From: JBELHJ01 sp042091495
GTDB lineage: Bacteria > Bacteroidota > Bacteroidia > Flavobacteriales > Flavobacteriaceae
Direction: 5' to 3'
Length of the DNA: 64,000 nt
Assembly (NCBI GenBank): GCA_042091495.1
Contig: JBELHJ010000005.1
Location: 4,274-68,273, forward strand
Shown: positions 17,960 through 27,767 of the stretch, piece by piece
Layout of the letters: each line of letters opens with the position of its first letter
Position numbering within the stretch: the first letter of the stretch is position 1
Program-made: the position numbers and the translations under genes
The notes under the pieces: model-generated
What the model was told of the DNA's origin: nothing
Seen by the model: only the letters and a program-made list of their open reading frames with translations
Databases searched by the model: none

Positions 17960-19795
17960 ATGAAATTCATTTTAAAAATTTTAGTCACCTGTTTCTTTTT
18001 AAGTGCTTGTCAATTTAAAACAAATAATCCCAAACAAACATTAAGTTCCTCAAAAATTGAAGGGACTCCTGATCGTATTGAAACATGGAAAGCCATGAAA
18101 TTTGGTATGTTTATTCATTGGGGGGTTTATTCTATTCCTGCAGGAGTGTGGAAAGGCAAACAAATAGAAAAACTTGGCGAACAAATAATGCGTCATGCCA
18201 GAATTCCAGTAAACGAATATGAAGCTATTGCCAAACAATTTAATCCGGTAAATTTTGATCCTGATGCGATTGTTAAAATGGCAAAAAATGCTGGAATGAA
18301 GTATATAATTTTAACGGCTAAACATCATGATGGTTTTGCTATGTTTGAGACGGCCACAACCAATTACGATATTGTTGATTTTACGCCCTACAAAAAGGAT
18401 ATTCTAAAACAATTAGCAGATGCTTGTAAAAGACATAATTTAAAACTTGGGGTTTATTATTCTACACCAGATTGGCATTTTAATGGTGATGATCAGGAAA
18501 TCAATCCAGTAGATAATAAGATTTCTGTTTTTGGAAAGGTCTCTAAAGCAAATGAAGATTATCAAGTTAACCAGTTGAAAGAGCTGTTATCCAATTACGG
18601 CGATATTGTTGAGGTGTTTTTTGACATGGGTGAACCTACTGCAGCACAAAGTAAACGCTTTAAAGAAACGGTTTTAGAATTGCAACCAGACTGTTTGATA
18701 AATGGAAGGGTAATGAATGATCAAGGCGATTTTATTACTATGCCTGATAATCATTTGCCAGACGTACCACTTGATACCATTGCTTGGGAAACACCAGGTA
18801 CTTTCTACCACACATGGGGTTATAAATCATGGGTAAAGGGTGCTCCCCTTGATAAGCAGATTAAAAACCAAGTCAAAAAACTCTCTAAAATTGCCAGTTT
18901 AGGAGGGAATTTTTTGTTAAATATAGGTCCAAAAAGTGATGGTACTGTGGTGCAGTACGAACAAGAAGTTTTAAAAGGTGTTGGTGAATGGATGACACTT
19001 CATGCAGAAGCTATTCATGGTACTAAAAGTACCCCATTTAAAAAATTGGATTGGGGCTATTGTACACAGGGTAATCAAAAATTATATTTTCATTTATTTG
19101 ATTATCCTAAAGATAAAAAGCTAGTCATTCCTGGTCTGGTATCTAATATATCAAACGCATATATTTTAGCAGATTCCACTAAAAAGTCTCTTATTTTCAA
19201 TAAAGTTAATGGAGATATTGTAGTTAATCTTGGTGGTCAAATTAATCCTGTTTTGGATGTTTTGGTAGTTGAGTATCAAGATGATTTAGTTATAAATCCA
19301 ATCGTAATTAAAGGTAAAGAAGGGGTAGTGAATCTAAATGATTCTCAAGCTATCAAACATGGGAAATATGGGAAATTAAGTTACCGTTCAATAATTAAAG
19401 ATAATTTTAGAACATGGGATTTTTCTGTTGACCAAACAGGGACTTATGAGATTATGCTGACTTATGCCACAAAATATGAAGAAAAGGAATTTTTATTTGA
19501 AATAAAAAACCAGTCTTTCAAAGTGAATTTAAAAGGAAACCAAAAGAAAGAAAATGAGAAAGAACAACTTTTTGATGGTAATGAGACTAAACAAAAAAAG
19601 CCATCATTCTCTAAATTTAAAACAGTTAAAATTGGTGAGGTACAAATGGTGAATTCTGAGCTAAATCATTTAGTTTTAAAATCTGCAAAAGATTATCAAT
19701 TTAAATATTCACTAAAGGAGTTTCATGCTCAGGACCGCAGTAATAGATCACTTGGTATTAATGTCAAAGATTTAGTTTTTAAGTTAAAAGAGTAA
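17960..19795 (+). CDS. GH29 glycosidase lipoprotein with C-terminal extension
   Basis: Second exo-alpha-L-fucosidase/galactosidase-family enzyme of the locus. A lipoprotein signal ends at LSACQ (Cys17). GH29 motifs: MKFGMFIHWGVYS (46-58), KHHDGFAMFE (121-130), nucleophile region VEVFFDMGEP (probable Asp222) and GGNFLLNIGPKSDG. After about residue 440 there is a lysine-rich beta-type extension (about 170 residues) of a kind that often binds carbohydrate; no family is assigned. It differs clearly from the GH29 at 1401-2951, so the two probably act on different linkages. Ends at a terminator shared with the opposite sulfatase gene. Confidence 0.92.
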   Translation: MKFILKILVTCFFLSACQFKTNNPKQTLSSSKIEGTPDRIETWKAMKFGMFIHWGVYSIPAGVWKGKQIEKLGEQIMRHARIPVNEYEAIAKQFNPVNFDPDAIVKMAKNAGMKYIILTAKHHDGFAMFETATTNYDIVDFTPYKKDILKQLADACKRHNLKLGVYYSTPDWHFNGDDQEINPVDNKISVFGKVSKANEDYQVNQLKELLSNYGDIVEVFFDMGEPTAAQSKRFKETVLELQPDCLINGRVMNDQGDFITMPDNHLPDVPLDTIAWETPGTFYHTWGYKSWVKGAPLDKQIKNQVKKLSKIASLGGNFLLNIGPKSDGTVVQYEQEVLKGVGEWMTLHAEAIHGTKSTPFKKLDWGYCTQGNQKLYFHLFDYPKDKKLVIPGLVSNISNAYILADSTKKSLIFNKVNGDIVVNLGGQINPVLDVLVVEYQDDLVINPIVIKGKEGVVNLNDSQAIKHGKYGKLSYRSIIKDNFRTWDFSVDQTGTYEIMLTYATKYEEKEFLFEIKNQSFKVNLKGNQKKENEKEQLFDGNETKQKKPSFSKFKTVKIGEVQMVNSELNHLVLKSAKDYQFKYSLKEFHAQDRSNRSLGINVKDLVFKLKE

Positions 19796-19796
19796 A

Positions 19797-19827
19797 TAAA
19801 AAAAGCCTCTGTAGGAGGCTTTTTTTA
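19797..19827. terminator. Bidirectional terminator between convergent genes
   Basis: AAAAGCCTC pairs with GAGGCTTTT around a five-base loop (19810-19814); the A run on one side and T run on the other allow it to end both the GH29 and the opposite-strand sulfatase transcripts. Confidence 0.83.
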
Positions 19828-19832
19828 TTTAA

Positions 19833-21626
19833 CTATATTTTTTTTACTTCGACAAAATAGGCGCCTAGTTCAATAGATTCTTCAGGATTAGTAAAGTAAG
19901 TTTGAATTTTTTTTGTGCCTTTATTTAATTTCACTTTGAATGTAATTCCCGTATCTGTTTTGGATACCGAATTAGAATACGTTTTTTTTCCTATGTCAAG
20001 TCTCGCTGAGGTTATTGGCAAAGCTTTACCAACAGCACTTTTAGATACCGTTGTACCCTTTAATTCAGGACGAATTTCAAGCCCATCTTGAATAGCATGA
20101 TTTAAGTGTTTTGGCCAACGCCTTAGTGTAATTTCATAATTACCTTTTGTTTCTGTTTTAATATGCCACCACCCATTACTATTTATTCCTTTACGAACTA
20201 AATCTTGTTGGAAAGGATTTTTGTCATCAGAGTGCCAATCATGACAAGTAAGTGTTGTAGGGTTAGCCATCCTATTACCAACAATTATAGGTGCAACTAC
20301 ATTTGCATTTACAGAAACATCTTCCCACCATAAATTATAGGCTTTTGTAAGTTCTTTAACGATTTCGGGATGAGCTTTTGCAATATCATTTTTTTGTCCA
20401 AAATCTTCTTGTATATTATACAATTCCTTGCCGTTGATAAGACGCCATTGTTCTGTCATTACCGCAGATTTTTTCCATTTTTTGAGATACTCACTTCGTT
20501 GGGAGTCTACAACTAATGTACGTTGGATCCAATTCCCCTTACCATATAACATTGGTGTAAGATTTTTTCCGTCAAATTGTATGTTTTCAGAATCTTTTAA
20601 TTGGCATAAATCCATTAGAGTAGGCAATATATCAATATGAGCTGTTAGTGCATTGATTTCATTATTTGCTTTAAGGTTACCCTTAGGCCATCTTATAAAA
20701 AAGGGAACCCTGTGTCCGCCCTCGTAAGCAGAATTTTTCTTACCACGCATCCCAGCACCATAACCTTTAAATACAAATTGCGTTTCTTTCTTTGTCCATA
20801 CACCGCTGGCTGTTCCGTTATCGGTCATAAAAATGACGATTGTATTTTGATCCAGTTTTAAGGCTTTTAATTTATCCATTAGTCGGCCTATATTCTCATC
20901 AACATTTTCAATCATACCGTAAAATGCAGGTTTAACAATATCTTTATTGTTTTCGTATGGTTTAACATATTTGTCCTCAACCCATAGTGGACCGTGAGGT
21001 GCATTGGTTGCGATATAACAAAAGAAAGGGACATCTTTATTTTCTTCAATAAACTTGATGGATTCATTAAACCATACATTAGTGCAATACCCTTTGTATT
21101 TTTTTAAAATGCCATTGTGTCTGTATGTATCATCAAAGTAATCGTTGTTCCAGTAATCTGGAGTTTGCCATATACCACCAGCCCCATGAACCACTGATTC
21201 ATCAAACCCTCTGTCCATGGGTCTATAAGGGTAATTGTCACCCAAATGCCATTTTCCAAAAGCACCTGTTTTGTAATTGTTTTCATTAAACATATTTGCC
21301 ATGGTCTTTTCATCCTCCAGCAATAATGAACGTCCTCCAATGGTATGCCAAACACCAGTTTTATTAGAGTAGTGTCCAGTCAAAAGCGCAGCCCTAGTAG
21401 GGGCACATGTAGGCGATACGTGAAAATTTGTTAGTCGGGTACTTTCAGCATGAAGTTGATCAAGATTTGGAGTGTTAATATCAGGATTACCATGAGCTCC
21501 TATGTCACCATAACCTTGGTCATCGGTGATAATTAATATTACATTTGGTTTGTTTTTTTGAGCAATTGAAACAAAAGTAAACCCCAATAGAAATAAAAAA
21601 AGATAAGAAATTTTAAAATTATTCAT
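19833..21626 (-). CDS. S1 family sulfatase, exported
   Basis: Sulfate ester hydrolase with a cleavable signal (hydrophobic segment ending FVSIAQK). Metal-binding ITDDQGYGDIG, formylglycine motif CAPTR (in PTCAPTRAALLTG), GKWHLGDNYP, and MTDNGTASG are clear. At 597 residues it is long; the C-terminal part (about 470-597) looks like an accessory beta domain (GWWHIKTETKGNYEITLRRW). Ten bases downstream of another sulfatase gene on the same strand. Its first 17 coding bases match those of the GH29 at 1401 exactly. Substrate unknown. Confidence 0.93.
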   Translation of the reverse strand: MNNFKISYLFLFLLGFTFVSIAQKNKPNVILIITDDQGYGDIGAHGNPDINTPNLDQLHAESTRLTNFHVSPTCAPTRAALLTGHYSNKTGVWHTIGGRSLLLEDEKTMANMFNENNYKTGAFGKWHLGDNYPYRPMDRGFDESVVHGAGGIWQTPDYWNNDYFDDTYRHNGILKKYKGYCTNVWFNESIKFIEENKDVPFFCYIATNAPHGPLWVEDKYVKPYENNKDIVKPAFYGMIENVDENIGRLMDKLKALKLDQNTIVIFMTDNGTASGVWTKKETQFVFKGYGAGMRGKKNSAYEGGHRVPFFIRWPKGNLKANNEINALTAHIDILPTLMDLCQLKDSENIQFDGKNLTPMLYGKGNWIQRTLVVDSQRSEYLKKWKKSAVMTEQWRLINGKELYNIQEDFGQKNDIAKAHPEIVKELTKAYNLWWEDVSVNANVVAPIIVGNRMANPTTLTCHDWHSDDKNPFQQDLVRKGINSNGWWHIKTETKGNYEITLRRWPKHLNHAIQDGLEIRPELKGTTVSKSAVGKALPITSARLDIGKKTYSNSVSKTDTGITFKVKLNKGTKKIQTYFTNPEESIELGAYFVEVKKI

Positions 21627-21636
21627 TTACTGAGTT

Positions 21637-23136
21637 TTAAAGCTTTGTTGTTCCTTTTTGAGTTTTTATTTCTTCAACGGAGACTTTGTTGGGATCTGGA
21701 TAGCCAGAGCCATTAAAAACATCTTTAGCCCAGGATTCATGTAAATTCTTTAATTGATTAACAATCTCTACTTGGGTTTGTGCGTAATTAATTTCCTCTG
21801 GATTTTCATCGTCTAGTTTAGCTAAATAGTATTCAGGCATTTCAAATTCTTTTTCTGGATGGTTTGAAAATTTTCCAGTGGTATCATGTCCATTATAAAT
21901 CAATTTCCATTTGCCTTGTCTAACAGCCCACATGTCCTGCCACATCCAGTGAAGTGCTTTATGAGGTGAAACAGCTTCTTCGCTTTTTAGTATGTCAATA
22001 ATACTCTTACCATCCAATTTGTTTTTTGGTTTAGGGACGTCCAATAAATCACATATAGTAGGGAGTAAATCCATATTTGTAATAGCTTGGTCGCGTGTGA
22101 CTCCAGAGACTAATTCTTTAGGATAGCTAATCACTGCAGGAACTCTTAATCCACCTTCAAAAAAACTACCTTTAGCCCCTCGCCATTTTCCAGTGTAACC
22201 TCCGCCACCATTTCCACCATAACTAACATCCCAATTGTAATAATCTTCAGTAGAATGACCATTATCACTCATGTAGATAATAATAGTGTTGTCGGTAAGT
22301 CCTTCTTTTTCAAGTGTTTTAATAATTTCTCCCATTTTGTCATCAATGGTTGATATCATTGGTGCATAAGAGCTTCTAGGCCAGTCTAAATCTTTATAAG
22401 TGTCTTTAAATTTGGGGTCAGGTTGCTCAGGGTAATGAGGTAAATTAAAAGGCAAGTATAAAAAGAAAGGGTTTTCTTTATTATTTTTAATGAAAGCTTT
22501 GGCTTCATCGATTTGTAAATCAGGAAAGTACTTACCATCTTCAAAAATCTCTTCTTTATTTCTGTACAAGTCATGAAATTGTGGTCTTTGCCATTTAGCA
22601 TGTAAAAATTTGTGAGAATAATAATCTATAAAACCACCTCTAAACCCATAAAAATAATCAAAACCTTGATCCAAAGGGCCATGATCCATGGTGGCACCTA
22701 AATGCCACTTTCCTATGAGTGCTGATTTGTAATCAAATTGTTTAAGATGTTCAGCTATAGTAATTTCATTAAGATTCATCACCCTGCCATCCCTATCATT
22801 TGGATTACATGAGGTCCATTGGTTTACCCCACTTCTCTGAGGCGCTCTTCCTGTTAATAACGCAGCTCTAGAGGGACAACAAACCGTATGAGCATAGGCT
22901 TGAGTAAAACGAATCCCTTTTTTGGCAAGAGCATCTAAATTTGGTGTTTTTATGTCATTTATACCGTAGCACCCTGCATCAAGGGTACCTTGATCATCAG
23001 CATAGATTAAAACTACATTAGGTTTTGAATTTGCAACCTTGGCTACTTTTATTTTTTTTTGTTCACAACTGTTAAGAATTGTAATGGTGCATACTAATAA
23101 CAGAGCTTTAATATTTTTAACTGATATTGGATTCAT
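21637..23136 (-). CDS. S1 family sulfatase lipoprotein
   Basis: Fourth sulfatase of the locus. The lipoprotein signal ends at LNSCEQ (Cys about 24). Metal ligands in YADDQGTLDAGCYG, formylglycine motif CCPSR (HTVCCPSRAALLTG, where the first Cys of CCPSR is converted), GKWHLGATMDHGP, HYPEQPDP and MSDNGHSTEDYY follow. The 499 residues are typical. First gene of a two-sulfatase unit, read divergently from the hybrid regulator gene across a 223-base intergenic region that should hold both promoters. Confidence 0.93.
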   Translation of the reverse strand: MNPISVKNIKALLLVCTITILNSCEQKKIKVAKVANSKPNVVLIYADDQGTLDAGCYGINDIKTPNLDALAKKGIRFTQAYAHTVCCPSRAALLTGRAPQRSGVNQWTSCNPNDRDGRVMNLNEITIAEHLKQFDYKSALIGKWHLGATMDHGPLDQGFDYFYGFRGGFIDYYSHKFLHAKWQRPQFHDLYRNKEEIFEDGKYFPDLQIDEAKAFIKNNKENPFFLYLPFNLPHYPEQPDPKFKDTYKDLDWPRSSYAPMISTIDDKMGEIIKTLEKEGLTDNTIIIYMSDNGHSTEDYYNWDVSYGGNGGGGYTGKWRGAKGSFFEGGLRVPAVISYPKELVSGVTRDQAITNMDLLPTICDLLDVPKPKNKLDGKSIIDILKSEEAVSPHKALHWMWQDMWAVRQGKWKLIYNGHDTTGKFSNHPEKEFEMPEYYLAKLDDENPEEINYAQTQVEIVNQLKNLHESWAKDVFNGSGYPDPNKVSVEEIKTQKGTTKL

Positions 23137-23359
23137 TTATGATATAAATATTGTTTAACCTGTAAAGCTATAATGATGAGTCCATGAAGACCTTAATTTA
23201 TAGCACAATTTTTAACACAATTGTTTCAAATCTACATTGTAAATTTTAGTATAATTTAATGTTAAATTACTACTTTTACTACTTTATAAAAATCAACCAA
23301 ATCTAACGTTATAAAGACAATTTTTTATTACAAAATTTAAAATGATTTAAACTTAATTT

Positions 23360-26300
23360 ATGAAATTATTTAAACTGTTTTTATTGTTGGTATTTACTTC
23401 CTCTATTTGGGCTCAAAAGCCTAATCAGATTTTATATTCTAACAAAAAACTGAATTTTGAATCCATTGACAACAGCCTAAAATTTAACCAAAATTCTATA
23501 AATGCTATTTTTCAAGATTCAAAGGGTTTTATATGGTTCGGCACCCCAAATGGTCTTTTTAGATATGATGGATACGATTTTAAAGTATTTCGTTTCGAAA
23601 TCGATAGTGAATATGGTATATCATCCAATACAATAACAACCATTTTTGAAGATGACGATGGTTTTCTGTGGATTGGGAATGATTATGAAATGAATATTTA
23701 TGACAGGAAAATGGATCGTTTTTATGGTCATGCTATTAGAAATTTTAGTAGTAATGTTATCAATAACGAACGTATTAGAAAATTTAGTCAGCACATTGAT
23801 GGTACGATTTTAATAAGTACGAATAATGGTGTTTATACCGTCAAGAAAACACCTGAATTTCCATCTGAGATTAATTTTGCTAGTCACCTATCTTCAATTG
23901 GTCGAAACAAATTTATTTCAACAGCATTAAAGTTAAATAATAACGACATTCTGTTTGCTAGAGCAAAAGGGGCAAGTGTTCTTAAGGCAAGTAATACTAT
24001 TGATACCTCTACAACCGATATTGATACACAATTTCAAAAAGTCTTAACTCTTAACAAGATCTCTATTTTAACTATGATAGAGGATGAAGAGAATAATGTT
24101 TGGATTGGTGCCAAAGATGGGCTTTATAAATTTCAAACAAATGATTTTTCAAATTCCAGTCTACTAACTAAAATTGATCTTGGAGATTTAAACACCAATG
24201 TGAGTTCTATTGTGTTGGGCCTTAATAATGATTTATGGTTAGGTACAAGTACTAAAGGGTTAATAAATTATAATTATGTCACTAAACGTGTAAGACAATT
24301 TTCAGCAGACTCTAGACCATATTTTAACACTATTAAGAGTAACACTATTTTGTCCTTATTTAAGGATTTTTCTGGTGTTTTATGGGTAGGTACATCTAGA
24401 GGAGGTTTATCCAAATTAGATTTGTTAAAGCGTAATTTTGTGCACTATAATGCAACAACTTCCAAGAACTCACTCAAGGACAATGTTATTAATGCTTTTT
24501 TTGAGGATGATAATCAAGATTTATGGATAGGTACTTTTAAACAAGGGTTAATTAAGTTAACCTTTGGTAAAGGAAAACCTATCTTTTCAAAAATTAGGTT
24601 AGTGCCTGAAGGACAGCGATTAACGGTTTTCTCTATTATAAAAGACAATCATGGGTTTTTATGGGTTGGAACTAATCAAAAGGGCTTATTCAAGATTAAA
24701 CTTGATGATAATATGAATGTGTCAAGGGTCACTAATTTTAATAAGAACAATACAAACGGTAACCTTTTGACTAATAAAATATCACAGATCTATAAAGATG
24801 GTAAAGGTGATTTGTGGATGGGTTCTTTTTTCGATCCTATTGGATTAATGAGATTTACACCAACTAAAAAGTATGCGAGCTTAGGTCCAATAGACTATTT
24901 TAAAAATAATTCTGAAGATTCCAATAGTCTAACATTTAATAAAATAGCATCTATTTATGAAGATAGTAATGAGACTCTATGGGTTGGAACTAAAAAAGGT
25001 CTCAATAGAATAACTCGTGATGAAAATAACTTACCTTCTCAGATTTCTCAAATATTTCATGATAAGAATGATACAAATTCTTTAAGTAACAATAACGTTT
25101 TTGCAATTCATGAAGATTCTGAAAATAATCTTTGGGTGGGAACCTTTGGTGGCGGATTAAATAAAATTATAAGAGATTCATTAAATGCTGGCCCTACTAA
25201 ATTCATACATTTTAATCAGAAGAAAGGTCTAGCAGATAATGTAGTTTATGGGATCATCGAAGATTTAGATAAAAACTTATGGATTAGTACCAATGATGGA
25301 TTAGCAAAATATAGTTTAATAACAAATAGTTTCAAAAGCTATAACGAAACTGACGGTATTCAAAGTCGAAATTTTAGAAAATTTGCATATCATAAAGGGT
25401 TAAGTGGACTACTATATTTCGGGGGAATTAATGGTTTTAATGTATTCAATCCTGGAGATATAAAAGAGCATTCAGCTAAGCCTAAAACGGTTATCACAGA
25501 TTTTAAAGTATTCAATAAATCTGTCAAAGTAAATGATACTATTCTGGGCAATGTTCTACTTAATAAGTCTATAGAATTTACAGATCAGATTGAACTTAAA
25601 CACAACCATAATGCCTTTTCTTTTGAATTTGCATCGTTACATTTCTCTAATCCTGAACAAAATAAATTCAGATATAAACTAGAGAACTGGGATCAAGATT
25701 GGGTATTAGCAAACTCTCAAAGGCGCTATGTGTCTTATTCTAATCTCGAGGCAGGAGATTATATTTTTAAATTAGAATCTGCTAATCAAGATAATATATG
25801 GAATGCGGAACCTGTTGAGTTAGCAGTAAAAGTTCATCCTCCAATATGGAAAACTTGGTGGATGTATATTATTTATTGTTTGTTTATAATAGGTTTAATG
25901 TGGGTGTTTAGGAATTTCATCTTGATTAAAGAACGTTTTCAAACTGAGTTAAGACTTCAAAAATTTGAACAAGAGAAAATTAAAGAGGTTAACAAAATTA
26001 AGTTACAATTCTTTACTAATGTCTCTCATGAATTTAAAACACCTTTGACCTTAATTTTAGGACCTCTTGAGCGTTTAATTAACTCAGAGCAAACCAGCGA
26101 AAGTGTTAAAGAAAGTTTGTTAATGATGCAACGTAATGCTAATCAATTGTTTAAGTTAATCCAACAAGTTCTTGAATTTAGGAAAATTGAAAACAATGAA
26201 ATGCATCTTAATTTAGAGCAACTAGAGATTGTGTCTTACCTTAAAGAGCTTGTGGCCTCTTTTGATGAATTATGTGCTAAACAAAATATTACACTGCAAT

Positions 26301-27667
26301 TTACTTCAGAATTAGATGTTTTCGAAGACTATTTTGATGTTGATAAACTGGATAAAATTTTTAATAATCTTATATCTAACGCTTTAAAATTTACACCAGA
26401 AGGAGGAAATATTTCGTTAAGTTTAAAAAGGGTTAATAATAAATTTTCTTACAAGACTACAGATAATCATAAAATTGATGATTTTATTCAAATAGAAGTC
26501 TCAGATTCAGGATCAGGAATACCAAGTAGTAAGATTCCTTTAATATTTAAGAGATTTTATCAAGCCGATTCAGAAAAGAGTAATAATGCCACAGGATCTG
26601 GTGTGGGCTTAGCCCTAACAAAAGCTTTGGTTAATCTTCACAAAGGGGATATCTATGTTGAAAGTGAGGAGAATTGTGGCTCTAATTTTGTAGTAAGATT
26701 ACCAGTAGCTTTTGATTATTCTAATATTGAAATTGAAGCTACAGACTTTTTTGCTGAAAATCAATCGGTTTTAGATGTTGAATTAACTGAAGCATCAGAA
26801 AACTATAACTATGTAGACGATGAGGATGATAAAATTATTGATCGATTTGAAGATGCTGATTTTGATGCAGATGACATTGAGCATGAAGATGAATTAGAAG
26901 AAGTAAGACCAACGCTTCTGGTTGTAGAAGATAATAGTGATATGAGGGAATTTATTGTCAGCTTGCTTAAAGAACAGTATGATGTTATTGAAGCCTCTAA
27001 CGGAAAGGAGGGTCTTGATAAAACCTTAGAATTGATGCCAGATCTTATTGTAAGTGATATCATGATGCCAGAGATGAATGGTATGGAAATGTGTGCAGAA
27101 ATAAAAACAAATGAAATTACTTCACATATTCCAATTATTCTTTTAACAGCTAAAGCCTCCGTAGAAAATAGGATTGCAGGAATTAAAGTAGGTGCTGATG
27201 CCTATATTCCCAAACCTTTTAATGCCGAATTGGTATTTGCAAGGATTTCTAATCTTTTAAGTTCAAGAAAACTGCTAAGATCCAAATTTAGTATGGCCTC
27301 AGAAGATGAGCAATATCGAAAAGATCTCATTAATGATTTTGATAAGAAATTTTTAGATAGAGCAGAATCTGTTATTGAAGCTAATCTCATGAATACCGAA
27401 TTTGGTGTTAATGATTTAGGATCAGAATTAGGATTCAGCAGAATGCAGTTATATAGAAAATTAAAATCTATTACAACATTATCTGCTAATGAGTTTATCC
27501 GTTCTTACCGTCTAAAAAAAGCTGCAGAATACTTGAAAACTTCAGAGATGAATATATCAGAAATATTGTATCAGGTAGGATTTTCTAATAGATCGTATTT
27601 CACAAAATGCTTTAAGAAGCAGTATGATGTTACGCCAAGAGAATATAGGGAAAATTTAGAAAAATAA
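23360..27667 (+). CDS. Hybrid two-component system sensor/regulator (HTCS)
   Basis: One-protein signalling system that senses an oligosaccharide in the periplasm and activates polysaccharide utilisation genes. Order: signal peptide (ends IWAQ, about 19); periplasmic beta-propeller of regulator repeats (about 40-690; repeated pattern of D-G-F-L-W-I-G-T type); Y_Y_Y domain (about 750-825); membrane segment (about 835-857); histidine kinase with phospho-acceptor H890 in NVSHEFKTPL; ATPase domain (NNLISNALKFTPEGG, GSGVGLALTKAL); receiver domain with phospho-acceptor D1233 (IVSDIMMPEMNG); C-terminal AraC-type HTH. The 1435 residues are standard for HTCS. Divergent from the sulfatase pair, which is a likely target; no SusC/D genes adjoin it here. 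Confidence 0.96.
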   Translation: MKLFKLFLLLVFTSSIWAQKPNQILYSNKKLNFESIDNSLKFNQNSINAIFQDSKGFIWFGTPNGLFRYDGYDFKVFRFEIDSEYGISSNTITTIFEDDDGFLWIGNDYEMNIYDRKMDRFYGHAIRNFSSNVINNERIRKFSQHIDGTILISTNNGVYTVKKTPEFPSEINFASHLSSIGRNKFISTALKLNNNDILFARAKGASVLKASNTIDTSTTDIDTQFQKVLTLNKISILTMIEDEENNVWIGAKDGLYKFQTNDFSNSSLLTKIDLGDLNTNVSSIVLGLNNDLWLGTSTKGLINYNYVTKRVRQFSADSRPYFNTIKSNTILSLFKDFSGVLWVGTSRGGLSKLDLLKRNFVHYNATTSKNSLKDNVINAFFEDDNQDLWIGTFKQGLIKLTFGKGKPIFSKIRLVPEGQRLTVFSIIKDNHGFLWVGTNQKGLFKIKLDDNMNVSRVTNFNKNNTNGNLLTNKISQIYKDGKGDLWMGSFFDPIGLMRFTPTKKYASLGPIDYFKNNSEDSNSLTFNKIASIYEDSNETLWVGTKKGLNRITRDENNLPSQISQIFHDKNDTNSLSNNNVFAIHEDSENNLWVGTFGGGLNKIIRDSLNAGPTKFIHFNQKKGLADNVVYGIIEDLDKNLWISTNDGLAKYSLITNSFKSYNETDGIQSRNFRKFAYHKGLSGLLYFGGINGFNVFNPGDIKEHSAKPKTVITDFKVFNKSVKVNDTILGNVLLNKSIEFTDQIELKHNHNAFSFEFASLHFSNPEQNKFRYKLENWDQDWVLANSQRRYVSYSNLEAGDYIFKLESANQDNIWNAEPVELAVKVHPPIWKTWWMYIIYCLFIIGLMWVFRNFILIKERFQTELRLQKFEQEKIKEVNKIKLQFFTNVSHEFKTPLTLILGPLERLINSEQTSESVKESLLMMQRNANQLFKLIQQVLEFRKIENNEMHLNLEQLEIVSYLKELVASFDELCAKQNITLQFTSELDVFEDYFDVDKLDKIFNNLISNALKFTPEGGNISLSLKRVNNKFSYKTTDNHKIDDFIQIEVSDSGSGIPSSKIPLIFKRFYQADSEKSNNATGSGVGLALTKALVNLHKGDIYVESEENCGSNFVVRLPVAFDYSNIEIEATDFFAENQSVLDVELTEASENYNYVDDEDDKIIDRFEDADFDADDIEHEDELEEVRPTLLVVEDNSDMREFIVSLLKEQYDVIEASNGKEGLDKTLELMPDLIVSDIMMPEMNGMEMCAEIKTNEITSHIPIILLTAKASVENRIAGIKVGADAYIPKPFNAELVFARISNLLSSRKLLRSKFSMASEDEQYRKDLINDFDKKFLDRAESVIEANLMNTEFGVNDLGSELGFSRMQLYRKLKSITTLSANEFIRSYRLKKAAEYLKTSEMNISEILYQVGFSNRSYFTKCFKKQYDVTPREYRENLEK

Positions 27668-27738
27668 AGGTTTTGTAAATTGTGGAAACCTTTTTAATAA
27701 AAAATTAATTTACAAGTAAGGAAATAATGTAATTCTCA

Positions 27739-27746
27739 TACATTTG
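27739..27746 (+). promoter_or_regulatory. Bacteroidetes -7 box upstream of trxB
   Basis: TACATTTG matches the Bacteroidetes consensus TAnnTTTG and lies 21 bases before the trxB start. No clear -33 TTTG was found. Confidence 0.4.
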
Positions 27747-27767
27747 TTGCTATTAATTTAAAATGAT

